Below are positions 16,524 through 24,490 of a DNA stretch of 41,330 nucleotides, piece after piece. Source of the DNA: Gammaproteobacteria bacterium (lineage in GTDB: Bacteria > Pseudomonadota > Gammaproteobacteria > Immundisolibacterales > JAKLLR01). Location: assembly GCA_022014175.1 (NCBI GenBank), contig JAKLLR010000008.1:1-41330 (forward strand), written 5' to 3'. The notes under the pieces are model-generated. The model saw only the letters and a list, made by a program, of their open reading frames with translations, was not told the origin of the DNA and ran no database searches. How positions within the stretch are numbered: the stretch's first letter is position 1; each line of letters starts with the position of its first letter. The position numbers were made by a program, and so were the translations under genes.

Positions 16524-17722
16524 CAGGCGACCCGGTTCCGCCCTGCCCGCTTGGCCCGATAGAGGGCCTTGTCCGCCCGTTTCAGGACGTCAGCCGGGCG
16601 CTCACTGCGGTCGATGGATTCCGCCACGCCGATACTCACTTTCACACTCAGCTGTCTCGCTTTGGCCCGTTTTGGCTGATTTGGCCGTTTGCGGGGCCGA
16701 TCCCGCCCCCTCAAGCGGAATCGGCTCTCCCCGATTCGTTTTCGCAGAGACTCCAGGTGGGGCAATGCGTCATCCAGCTCCCGCCGGGGAAACAACACCG
16801 TGAACTCCTCGCCGCCGTAACGAAAGGCCTTGCCACCACCCCGGGTTTCATTCAGCCTTGAGGCCACCATCCGCAGTACTTCATCCCCCACATCGTGGCC
16901 ATGGCGATCATTAAACTGCTTGAAATGGTCTACATCCACCATTGCAATGGTGTATTTTCGGCCCAGTCGCGCCATTCTCTCCTCCAACGCTCGGCGACTT
17001 TTCAGTCCGGTCAACTGATCTTTGTAGGCCACTCCGTAGGAGGTCTGAATCACCCCAACCAGCAGACTCAACCCGATCAACGCGGTGGCGGCCATAACTC
17101 CGGCTACAGGCTGATCCAACTGAACCTGCCAGCACCCCAAAAGGCCCACTGCAAGCAGGGCGCAATTAGCTGCACCTGGTCGCCATAACAGCCGCAGGGT
17201 TAAACCCGTTAGCGCCAGACCGTAGAGCCACCGGGCGGTGATACCATCGGCCAACAGAGTGAGCAGATCGGCAGTCGGTAACCGGGTATCCAGCCAACCA
17301 ACCTGTCTGAGCAGAGAATCACCGCTGACCAATGCCAGCAGCAGCGGACCCGACAACAGCAGAGTTTGAACCAGGCCCATACCACTGAACAGGCTGCGAT
17401 TCAGCAACAGGGCGGAAACCAGCAAAGCCCAGGCAAGCACTTCGGGTGCGGGGGGTAACTGAGGATCAACACCACCCCCCAGCAGACCCCATAACCAGAG
17501 CAACCAGAACAGGCTGATCTGAACCAGATCTGCCCGGTGGAAACGGTAAGCAATCAACCCCGACGCGGTCAGCAACAGTACTGAAAGATAGGGCAGCAAG
17601 CGTTCTGCTGCGGTTAACCACTGAGGCTGTCGAGCCAGAAACATCACCCCGCCGAGCAGCGCCAGCGGCGGCAACAGCCAACGACCACGCCAGAGGAGGA
17701 GATTGATACAGGCAGAATTCAT
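16520..17722 (-). CDS. Membrane GGDEF diguanylate cyclase
   Basis: Probable c-di-GMP synthase, 400 residues. The N-terminal half (about 12-228) is a multi-helix membrane region with no recognised sensor domain. The GGDEF domain (about 232-400) has DQLTGLKSRRALEER, MVDVDHFKQFNDRHGHDVGD and the active-site GGEEF (303-307), so catalysis should be intact. The inhibitory site normally reads RxxD a few residues before GGEEF; here it is RGGG (294-297), so product inhibition is probably lost. A strongly basic insert (about 334-358, GRDRPRKRPNQPKRAKAR) interrupts the domain before VSIGVAES. No clear ribosome site precedes the ATG. Confidence 0.93.
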   Translation of the reverse strand: MNSACINLLLWRGRWLLPPLALLGGVMFLARQPQWLTAAERLLPYLSVLLLTASGLIAYRFHRADLVQISLFWLLWLWGLLGGGVDPQLPPAPEVLAWALLVSALLLNRSLFSGMGLVQTLLLSGPLLLALVSGDSLLRQVGWLDTRLPTADLLTLLADGITARWLYGLALTGLTLRLLWRPGAANCALLAVGLLGCWQVQLDQPVAGVMAATALIGLSLLVGVIQTSYGVAYKDQLTGLKSRRALEERMARLGRKYTIAMVDVDHFKQFNDRHGHDVGDEVLRMVASRLNETRGGGKAFRYGGEEFTVLFPRRELDDALPHLESLRKRIGESRFRLRGRDRPRKRPNQPKRAKARQLSVKVSIGVAESIDRSERPADVLKRADKALYRAKRAGRNRVAC

Positions 17723-17785
17723 AGGATGGTATTACAGAACCGCAGCCGTTAAATTCAGAGGGGAGAACCACCCTGCCAGCGCATT

Positions 17786-18784
17786 GTGCCAGAGTCGCCC
17801 CTCGCCACTGAGGGGCACGTGAATCACGTACAATGGACCACCGTAATCAGGCAATTCCCCCGCAGCCTTATGGTTCTTGATCTCAGCAACACCCTTGTTA
17901 TCGGTATCTCCTCCCGAGCCCTGTTCGATCTGGAGACAGAGGATGAGCTGTTTCGCAGCGAAGGGCTGGAGGCCTACTGCCGTTTTCAGATCGAAAACGA
18001 AGACCGGCAGCTGGAGGCTGGCACCGGCTTTCCCCTGGTACGGGCCCTGCTTAACCTGAACAATCTGGTGGCGGACAAACGGCTGGTCGAGGTGATCATT
18101 ATGTCCCGCAACTCTGCGGACACCAGCCTGCGAATCTCCCACTCCGTCGAAGCCCACGGCCTGGACATCACCCGGGGGGCCTTCACCTCTGGTCGCTCTC
18201 TGGCGCCCTATCTGGCGGCATTCCGGGTCGACCTGTTTCTCTCGGTCTCTGAAGAGGATGTGCAGGCAGCCATCGACGCCAACTTCGCTGCGGGGCTGAT
18301 CTACGCCGGCCCGGGCCAGAATAAACCGATCGAGGAGCAGATCCGCATCGCCTTCGACGGAGACGCGGTGCTCTTCTCGGAGGAGTCGGAACGGATCTTC
18401 AGCGAGCAGGGGCTGGAGGCCTTTTATGAACACGAGCGGGCCAATGCTCACCGCCCCCTGCCTGAAGGCCCCTTCGCCCGCTTCCTGAAGACACTCTCGT
18501 TTCTGCAAAAAGAGGTGCGGGATGGCCAGCCGCCAATTCGGACCGCGCTGGTCACCGCCCGCAACACTCCGACCAATGAACGGGTGGTCAAAACCCTGCG
18601 CGCCTGGGGAGTTCGGATCGATGAGAGTTTTTTTCTCGGCGGACTAGCCAAGGATGAGATCCTCGGTGCATTCGGTGCGCATATGTATTTCGATGACCAG
18701 ACCGGTCACTGCGACCGGGCCTCCAGCGTGGTGCCGACGGCCCGGGTGCCGCACCGGATCGTCGCTACGGGTGACTCGGAGTAG
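17786..18784 (+). CDS. Cytosolic 5'-nucleotidase (NT5C1-type)
   Basis: HAD-superfamily nucleotidase resembling cytosolic 5'-nucleotidase I (Pfam 5_nucleotid family), up to 332 residues. Family blocks: VIGISSRALFDLE (38-50), VEVIIMSRNSADTSLRI (101-117), HGLDITRGAF and the catalytic-type motif AFDGDAVLFSEESE (189-202), where Asp191 and Asp193 are the likely nucleophile and acid/base. It would dephosphorylate nucleoside monophosphates, preference unknown. The start is uncertain: GTG at 17786, GTG at 17819 with GAGGGG close upstream, and ATG at 17870 are all in frame. The conserved region begins near residue 30, so even the last is possible. It is divergent from the GGDEF gene. Confidence 0.87.
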   Translation: MPESPLATEGHVNHVQWTTVIRQFPRSLMVLDLSNTLVIGISSRALFDLETEDELFRSEGLEAYCRFQIENEDRQLEAGTGFPLVRALLNLNNLVADKRLVEVIIMSRNSADTSLRISHSVEAHGLDITRGAFTSGRSLAPYLAAFRVDLFLSVSEEDVQAAIDANFAAGLIYAGPGQNKPIEEQIRIAFDGDAVLFSEESERIFSEQGLEAFYEHERANAHRPLPEGPFARFLKTLSFLQKEVRDGQPPIRTALVTARNTPTNERVVKTLRAWGVRIDESFFLGGLAKDEILGAFGAHMYFDDQTGHCDRASSVVPTARVPHRIVATGDSE

Positions 18785-18814
18785 AGCATTGCCAATACCT
18801 GGAAAGCTGACCCG

Positions 18815-19681
18815 TTGAACATGACCAGCCCGACTTCAACTATCGTCATCCAGGGCTCGGCGCTGGTGGAGAACAGCGCCGCCCTGCCCCGGCTGGATGG
18901 GGGCCACTGGCTGCCACTGCGGCCCGATCTGGTGATCTTTGCCGGGGCCCGGTCGACCCCGCAACTGCGCAACTGGGCTGAATTGAAGGGGCTGGATATC
19001 GCCGATATTCCCGCTTCCCAGAACCTCAGTGAAATCGGTCTGGTGGTGATGGATATGGACTCCACCCTGATTGCCATCGAATGTATCGATGAGATCGCCG
19101 CCATGCAGGGCATAAAAGCCCAGGTCGCCAGTATCACAGAGGCCTGTATGCGCGGCGAGCTGGATTTTGATCAGGGCCTGCGGCAGCGGGTTGGACTGCT
19201 GGCCGGACTGGAAGAACAGGCGCTGGAGCGGGTCTATCGCGAGCGACTGCGGTTTAACCCAGGGGCCGAGACCCTAATTCAGGCCCTTAAACAGCGGGAC
19301 ATCCAGACCCTGCTGGTCTCCGGCGGCTTTACCTACTTTACCGATCGGGTGCAGGCCCGGCTGGGGCTGAATGCTGTCTGTTCTAACCGTCTGGAGATTA
19401 TCGATGGACGACTTACCGGCCAGCTCCTCGGTGAGATCGTCAACGGTCAGACCAAGGCCGAGCAGCTACAGGCCCACGCCACACGGCTGGGGCTCAAGCA
19501 ACATCAGGTCATCGCCATCGGTGACGGCGCCAATGATCTGCAGATGCTGGCCGCCGCAGGTATCAGCATCGCCTACCATGCCAAACCAGTGGTACGACAA
19601 CAGGCAGATTTCGCCCTCAACCATGTCGGGCTCGATGGCTTGCTCAATCTCTTTTCAGATCACCTGCATAGCGCCCACTAG
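18815..19681 (+). CDS. serB: Phosphoserine phosphatase SerB
   Basis: HAD-family enzyme for the last step of serine synthesis, 288 residues. The catalytic motif [10 protein letters not shown] places the nucleophile at Asp80 and the acid at Asp82. IECIDEIA follows, then [14 protein letters not shown] (motif II, Ser169) and [13 protein letters not shown] (GDGAND 236-241). An N-terminal region of about 75 residues precedes the HAD domain and is shorter than that of E. coli SerB (322). Two starts are possible: TTG at 18815, which sits 8 nt after GGAAAG, and ATG at 18821, 14 nt after it. Ribosome-site spacing favours TTG. Confidence 0.95.
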   Translation: MNMTSPTSTIVIQGSALVENSAALPRLDGGHWLPLRPDLVIFAGARSTPQLRNWAELKGLDIADIPASQNLSEIGLVVMDMDSTLIAIECIDEIAAMQGIKAQVASITEACMRGELDFDQGLRQRVGLLAGLEEQALERVYRERLRFNPGAETLIQALKQRDIQTLLVSGGFTYFTDRVQARLGLNAVCSNRLEIIDGRLTGQLLGEIVNGQTKAEQLQAHATRLGLKQHQVIAIGDGANDLQMLAAAGISIAYHAKPVVRQQADFALNHVGLDGLLNLFSDHLHSAH

Positions 19682-19698
19682 AGCGAGGCTTAAGAGCG

Positions 19699-21048
19699 AT
19701 GACCAGAGCATTTGATTTTATTGTGATCGGCGGCGGCAGTGGTGGCCTGGCCGCGTCAAAACGGGCCGGTGATCATGGTGCCCGGGTGCTGATGGTGGAG
19801 TCAGCCGCCCTCGGCGGCACTTGTGTCAATGTCGGCTGTGTACCGAAAAAAATCATGTGGTTTGGGGCCAGCATCGCCCAGACTCTGGAGCTGGCAGCCG
19901 ATTACGGTTTTGATATCGAACGACGGGGTTTTGACTGGTCCCGACTAGTCAGCAGCCGCGAGGCCTATATCAGGCGGATTCATAGCGCCTACGACAGCAG
20001 CCTGAGCACATCCGGGGTCACTCTGGTTAAGGGCCATGCCCATTTCATTGATCGCCAGGCTATCGCGGTCGAAGGCCAGCACTACAGCGCACCCCACATC
20101 CTCATCAGCACCGGCGCCCGCCCCAGCCAGATCGAGACCCCCGGGGCGGAGTTGGGAATCGACTCTGACGGCTTCTTTGCACTCAAGCATCAGCCCGAAC
20201 GTTTGACCATCGTTGGTGCTGGTTATATTGCGGTGGAGATCGCCGGTCTGATGAATCAGCTTGGCACCCAGGTCGATCTGATTTTGCGTCGATCTCATGT
20301 GCTCATGAATTTCGATCACGAGATCGCTGAAACCCTGCATCAACAGATGCAAGATAGCGGTATCACGCTGCATCCCCACGACACAGTCAAACAGGTTAGT
20401 CGCAACCCTGACCAGACCCTGGACATCGAACTGAACTCCGGCACCCGGATCAGCGATTGCGACCAGCTGCTCTGGGCCATTGGCCGCAGACCCAATACTG
20501 ATAGCCTGGAGCTCGCCGCTGCTGGCATCGAACCCGATGATGGCGGATTCATCTCCGTCGATGACTACCAGAACACCATGGTCCCTGGCATCTATGCAGT
20601 GGGGGATGTCACCCGTGGCCCGGCCCTGACCCCGGTCGCAGTGGCTGCCGGACGACGGCTCGCCAGCCGCCTGTTCGACAATCAACCTGAGCTGAAAATG
20701 GACTACGACACCATTCCCACCGTGGTCTTCAGCCACCCCCCAATCGGCACCGTGGGATTGACTGAAGCCGAGGCGGAGGCGCTTCACGGTGACCAGGTCA
20801 AAATCTACCGCAGCCGCTTTACCCCGATGTTCAGCGCAGTGACCCGCCACCGGGAACCCTGTTTTATGAAGCTGATCACCGTCGGCCCGGAGGAACGGGT
20901 GATCGGCCTGCATTTGATCGGGTTAGGCGCCGACGAAATTCTCCAGGGTTTCGCCGTCGCGATCAAAATGGGGGCCACCAAACAACAGTTCGACAACACC
21001 GTAGCGATTCACCCCACCAGTGGCGAAGAGTTCGTCACCATGGTCTGA
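19699..21048 (+). CDS. gor: Glutathione-disulfide reductase
   Basis: FAD-dependent NADPH:glutathione disulfide reductase, 449 residues. The N-terminal dinucleotide fold [11 protein letters not shown] (8-18) is followed by the redox pair in [13 protein letters not shown] (Cys42, Cys47). NAD(P) fold: [18 protein letters not shown] motif: [18 protein letters not shown]. The C-terminus [15 protein letters not shown] carries the active-site His438-Glu443 pair. The C-terminus and [13 protein letters not shown] favour glutathione reductase over dihydrolipoamide or mercuric reductase. It starts 17 nt after the serB stop, so co-transcription is likely. It fits the thiol-redox context of bcp. Confidence 0.94.
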   Translation: MTRAFDFIVIGGGSGGLAASKRAGDHGARVLMVESAALGGTCVNVGCVPKKIMWFGASIAQTLELAADYGFDIERRGFDWSRLVSSREAYIRRIHSAYDSSLSTSGVTLVKGHAHFIDRQAIAVEGQHYSAPHILISTGARPSQIETPGAELGIDSDGFFALKHQPERLTIVGAGYIAVEIAGLMNQLGTQVDLILRRSHVLMNFDHEIAETLHQQMQDSGITLHPHDTVKQVSRNPDQTLDIELNSGTRISDCDQLLWAIGRRPNTDSLELAAAGIEPDDGGFISVDDYQNTMVPGIYAVGDVTRGPALTPVAVAAGRRLASRLFDNQPELKMDYDTIPTVVFSHPPIGTVGLTEAEAEALHGDQVKIYRSRFTPMFSAVTRHREPCFMKLITVGPEERVIGLHLIGLGADEILQGFAVAIKMGATKQQFDNTVAIHPTSGEEFVTMV

Positions 21049-21063
21049 CATGGCGGTTATTTA

Positions 21064-21390
21064 ATGAAAGGGAATACCCTCATTTGGGCGACCCGGGGTG
21101 CCATCTTCATGGCCGGCCTGCTGGTGCTCTCGATCCAGGCCCTGCCCCATATGACCGGACGGCCCGCCCCGCTGCTGTTTCTGCTGCTGGCATCAGAGTT
21201 TGGCTGGGTGCTGAGCCTGGTCGGAACCACCAGTGCGATCCTGCGGCTGAAGGAGCAAAATGACCAGCGACCCTGGTTGCAGCTCGGCATCTGCGTCCTG
21301 CTCGCCATCGCATTCACCCTGGCAGGACTCAGCTTCTGGAGCCACGCCACTGCGGCAGGGGCCAACACAGAATTCCTGAACCAGATGTGA
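21064..21390 (+). CDS. Small membrane protein of unknown function
   Basis: A 108-residue protein that I do not recognise. It shows three hydrophobic stretches consistent with transmembrane helices: about 8-28 (WATRGAIFMAGLLVLSIQAL), about 37-60 and about 75-94. A basic loop RLKEQNDQRPW lies between the second and third. There is no obvious signal cleavage site or cofactor motif. It starts 15 nt after the gor stop and is co-directional, so it may be in the same transcript. The 94-nt gap after it holds no clear signal other than the ribosome site of the next gene. Confidence 0.75.
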   Translation: MKGNTLIWATRGAIFMAGLLVLSIQALPHMTGRPAPLLFLLLASEFGWVLSLVGTTSAILRLKEQNDQRPWLQLGICVLLAIAFTLAGLSFWSHATAAGANTEFLNQM

Positions 21391-21484
21391 CATCAGGTTC
21401 TGGCATCCCTCTCTCTACTCTGGAAGAATGCCCCTCCCGGCGGCCACCTGCCTGCTGGCCCCCTTAAATCAACTGGAAGCGAAC

Positions 21485-21766
21485 ATGAGCGAAACCGTAG
21501 ACGAACTCACCGTCAATTACAGCGAAGGCGACCTGCAAAAGGTCAAAGAGCTGGACAAGATCATCCTCTCCAAGGGAGCCTGGGCCACCATCATCTACCG
21601 CTATCAGGACTGGGTGCCGGCGAAAGAGGAGTACAGCGCCGACCGTTACACCATCCGCCGCTACCAGAAGCGCAATGGCCGCTACAGCCCCGCCTCCAAG
21701 TTCAATATCTCCAGCGCCGATCAGGCTCGCAAGGTGATCGCCGCCCTGGAGAGCTGGATCGACTAA
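21485..21766 (+). CDS. Small conserved-looking protein of unknown function
   Basis: A 93-residue soluble, charged protein. The start is placed at the ATG (MSETVDEL) with GGAAG a few bases upstream; the frame stays open further 5' but that part is proline/leucine-rich and unlike a real N-terminus. It has a dense core with DLQKVKELDKIILSKGAWAT, IIYRYQDWVPAKEEYSADRY, IRRYQKRNGRY and FNISSADQARKVI. It contains no cysteine and no membrane segment. The aromatic and basic pattern suggests a compact alpha/beta domain. I have a vague memory of similar proteins in other sulfur-oxidising gammaproteobacteria but cannot assign a function. Confidence 0.82.
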   Translation: MSETVDELTVNYSEGDLQKVKELDKIILSKGAWATIIYRYQDWVPAKEEYSADRYTIRRYQKRNGRYSPASKFNISSADQARKVIAALESWID

Positions 21767-21823
21767 CAGGCGGATCCCCCAGAAAAGCTACATCTAACGG
21801 CTAATACTCACGGGAGAAACCCT

Positions 21824-22306
21824 ATGCCATCCTTCGATACTGTCTCTGAAATCGACCTGCACGAAGCCAGCAACGCGGTGGACCAGGCCCAGCGGGAGAT
21901 CAGCAACCGCTTTGATTTCAAAGGGGTGGATGCCACCCTTAGCCTGACCGGCGAGCAGATTACCCTGCAAGCCGAATCGGAGTTTCAGCTACAGCAGATG
22001 CTCGATATTCTGCTGGGCAAGCTGACATCCCGCAAAATCGACATCCGCTGCCTGGATGTGAGTGATCCCGCAAAATCCGGCAAACAGGTGACCCAACAGG
22101 CGACCCTGCGTCAGGGCATCGACCAGGAGACCGCCAAACAGCTGGTGAAGCTGGTCAAACAGGGCAAGTTAAAGGTCCAGGCCGCGATTCAGGGGGACAA
22201 AGTCCGGGTCACCGGCAAGAAGCGGGATGATCTGCAACAGGCGATGGCCCATTTTCGTGAAGCCAAACTCGAACTGCCACTGCAGTTCAATAATTTCAGG
22301 GACTGA
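21824..22306 (+). CDS. yajQ: YajQ-family (DUF520) nucleotide-binding protein
   Basis: A 160-residue YajQ protein with the family opening MPSFDTVSEIDLHE, NAVDQAQREISNRFDFKG and the closing MAHFREAKLELPLQFNNFRD. Members have two ferredoxin-like domains and bind nucleotides or RNA. In Xanthomonas and Pseudomonas a homologue binds c-di-GMP and acts with a LysR regulator (established for those species). Whether this one does is inference, although a diguanylate cyclase gene lies 4 kb away. The start is supported by GGGAG about 9 nt upstream. The next gene begins 1 nt after its stop. Confidence 0.96.
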   Translation: MPSFDTVSEIDLHEASNAVDQAQREISNRFDFKGVDATLSLTGEQITLQAESEFQLQQMLDILLGKLTSRKIDIRCLDVSDPAKSGKQVTQQATLRQGIDQETAKQLVKLVKQGKLKVQAAIQGDKVRVTGKKRDDLQQAMAHFREAKLELPLQFNNFRD

Positions 22307-22307
22307 T

Positions 22308-23153
22308 ATGGATCGACTTGCCAGATTTGCCGGACTACCCTTAATCGCCTTGGCCTTTGCCGCCGAGGCAGAAAACCGGGTAGTGACCATCGCCGCCGGC
22401 GAAACATTCGAGGTTACCCCGGCTCTTAGCGAGCTGAATCTCGACCGGCTCACGGTTGGGGATGGCGCCCGAATTCAGTTCGCGGCCGGTGTTCGCCGAT
22501 GGCAAGTGGTGGCCCGGAGCGCGGATTTTCAGGGTCGCGTGGTGATCATTGGTCGCGGAGAACCCGGGAACGACGGTCAGCCAGGCGCTGATGCCACGGC
22601 GGAAGTGGAGAATTGCGAAACCGGCCAGACCGGTGGTTCCGGCGGCCACGGGCAAGCCGGTTCAGATGGGGTCAGCATCGACCTGACCCTGGGCATCGTG
22701 CACCTCGACCAGCTCACCATTGATACCTCCGGCGGCGCCGGAGGAGCGGGTGGCGCGGGCGGTCGTGGCGGCACCGGCGGCAAAGCCAGGCGGTGCGGCG
22801 GTGGCACCGGCGGAACCGGAGGCTCAGGGGGCAATGGCGGGACTGGTGGTCTCGCCGGTAATATCACCTTGCGCTACTGGATCGCCGCGGCCGATGCCAG
22901 TGTGCCGGTGACCAATTACGGCGAAGGCGTCACCCTGCTGGCGACCGGCGGCCCAGCGGGCCGGGGTGGCGCCTTCGGCCCCGGCGGCACAGGTGCCCCG
23001 GGCCGTTTCGAGAAGCGCCAGGGCAATATCACCGTCACCCGGGAAGCCGGTGCCGAGGGCTATCCAGGCAGCCGCGGAGAGGATGGAACTCCCGGTGCCG
23101 ATGGCCGCACCCGGATTGAAACTATCGCCTCCCGGGCGCTCTCCACCCCTTGA
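22308..23153 (+). CDS. Secreted glycine-rich, collagen-like/polyglycine-helix protein
   Basis: A 281-residue protein starting at the ATG one base after the yajQ stop, with AGGGAC upstream. An N-terminal signal peptide (about 5-18 hydrophobic, cleavage near AFA-AEA) predicts export. Residues 24-81 look like beta strands. Glycine repeats then occur in four blocks: G-x-y triplets at about 82-93 and 249-266, dense GGx repeats at about 142-184, and a shorter block at 215-232. Two cysteines (103, 163) could form a disulfide. This pattern suits collagen triple helices or, for GGx runs, polyglycine-II bundles as in some phage adhesins. No anchor or sorting signal is visible. Function unknown. Confidence 0.85.
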   Translation: MDRLARFAGLPLIALAFAAEAENRVVTIAAGETFEVTPALSELNLDRLTVGDGARIQFAAGVRRWQVVARSADFQGRVVIIGRGEPGNDGQPGADATAEVENCETGQTGGSGGHGQAGSDGVSIDLTLGIVHLDQLTIDTSGGAGGAGGAGGRGGTGGKARRCGGGTGGTGGSGGNGGTGGLAGNITLRYWIAAADASVPVTNYGEGVTLLATGGPAGRGGAFGPGGTGAPGRFEKRQGNITVTREAGAEGYPGSRGEDGTPGADGRTRIETIASRALSTP

Positions 23154-24490
23154 ATTCCGGCACTCGTCGGCAAAGGGCTGATCTGCTGATCCGGGCGCCC
23201 TGGATCCTGCCGGTAGAACCTGCCGAAACCCTTCTGCTCGATCACGCCCTCGCGGTCCGCCATGGCCGGATCAGCGCGATCCTGCCAGCCACCGAGTGTG
23301 ATCATCGGATTGACGCGACGGAAACCATCGACCTGCCGGAGCATGTGCTGATTCCAGGCCTGGTTAACAGCCATACCCACGCCGCCATGTCCCTGTTTCG
23401 CGGCTTCGCGGATGAGCGGCCGCTCCAGCAGTGGCTGGAGCAGCATATCTGGCCAGCGGAATCCCGCTGGGTCGGGGCTGACTTTGTACACGATGGCACC
23501 CAGCTCGCAGTCGCGGAGATGATTCGAGGTGGCACCACTTGCTTTGCAGACATGTATTTCTATCCGGACGAGACAGCCCGGGTGGCGATGCAGGCCGGCA
23601 TCCGCTGCGCGCTCGGCCTGGTGGTTGCGGACTTCCCCTCCAGCTGGGCCGCTGATGCCACCGAGTATCTGCACAAAGGGCTGGAGGTGCATGACCAGCA
23701 CCGCCATAACCCGCTGGTCCACACTCTGTTCGCCCCCCATGCACCCTATACCCTGGGGGATGAAAACTGGCGCAAGATACTGATTTATGCGGAGGAGCTG
23801 GACCTGCAGATCCAGACCCACCTGCATGAGACCGGGGCGGAGATTCAACGGAGTCTGGACCAATATGGTCAGCGCCCCATGGCCCGCCTGGATCAGCTGG
23901 AGCTGCTTGGCCCCCGGCTGATTACCACTCACATGACCCAGCTGCTGCCGGAAGAGATTGAGCGGCTGGCGGAAGCGGGCTGTCATGTGGTCCACTGCCC
24001 TGAATCGAACCAGAAGCTGGGTAGCGGCATCGCGCCGATGGCCGAACTGACCAGGGCCGGTATCAACCTCGCACTGGGCACTGACGGCGCCGCCAGCAAT
24101 AACGATCTGAGCATGCTCGGAGAGATGCGCAGTGCCGCGCTGCTGGCCAAAGTCAGCAGCGGCAACGCCACAGACCTGCCGGCCCGTCAGGTGCTGGAGA
24201 TGGCCACTCTGGGGGGTGCCCGGGCCCTGGGGCTGGAGCGGCAGATCGGCTCCCTGCAAAAGGGTAAAGCAGCGGATATCACCGCCGTTTCGCTCGCCGG
24301 GCTGCACAATCAACCGGTCTATGACCCCCTCTCTCAGCTGGTCTACTCCGCCACTGCCAGTGATGTCACCCATGTCTGGGTACAGGGCGAAGCGCTATTG
24401 AGTGAGGGGGGTTTGCTGACCCTGTCAGAAGCAGATATCCACCGCAGCAGCCAGAATTGGGGCCGAAAAATTGCCGGCGGAGTTAGCTGA
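23150..24490 (+). CDS. mtaD: 5-methylthioadenosine/S-adenosylhomocysteine deaminase MtaD
   Basis: Amidohydrolase-superfamily deaminase acting on methylthioadenosine, S-adenosylhomocysteine or related adenosine compounds, 446 residues. Metal-binding HTHAAMSLFRG (His75, His77), IQTHLHETGAE, HCPESNQKLGSG and LGTDGAASNNDLSM are present. LIRAPWILPVEPAE at the start matches the MtaD/SsnA-type N-terminus. The only start that keeps this region is TTG at 23150, overlapping the upstream stop as TTGA, without its own clear ribosome site. Translation therefore probably depends on the glycine-rich gene. Its 3' end overlaps convergent batD by 8 nt. Confidence 0.93.
   Translation: MNSGTRRQRADLLIRAPWILPVEPAETLLLDHALAVRHGRISAILPATECDHRIDATETIDLPEHVLIPGLVNSHTHAAMSLFRGFADERPLQQWLEQHIWPAESRWVGADFVHDGTQLAVAEMIRGGTTCFADMYFYPDETARVAMQAGIRCALGLVVADFPSSWAADATEYLHKGLEVHDQHRHNPLVHTLFAPHAPYTLGDENWRKILIYAEELDLQIQTHLHETGAEIQRSLDQYGQRPMARLDQLELLGPRLITTHMTQLLPEEIERLAEAGCHVVHCPESNQKLGSGIAPMAELTRAGINLALGTDGAASNNDLSMLGEMRSAALLAKVSSGNATDLPARQVLEMATLGGARALGLERQIGSLQKGKAADITAVSLAGLHNQPVYDPLSQLVYSATASDVTHVWVQGEALLSEGGLLTLSEADIHRSSQNWGRKIAGGVS

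Noticed and set aside
22720..22860. Possible CRISPR or tandem DNA repeat in the GGx-coding stretch
   Set aside because: The repeat is at protein level (glycine codons GGN) with variable third bases and no regular direct repeat with unique spacers.
23060..24373. 437-codon minus-strand frame opposite mtaD and the glycine-rich gene
   Set aside because: mtaD on the plus strand has all metal-binding motifs; the antisense translation has no family signature.
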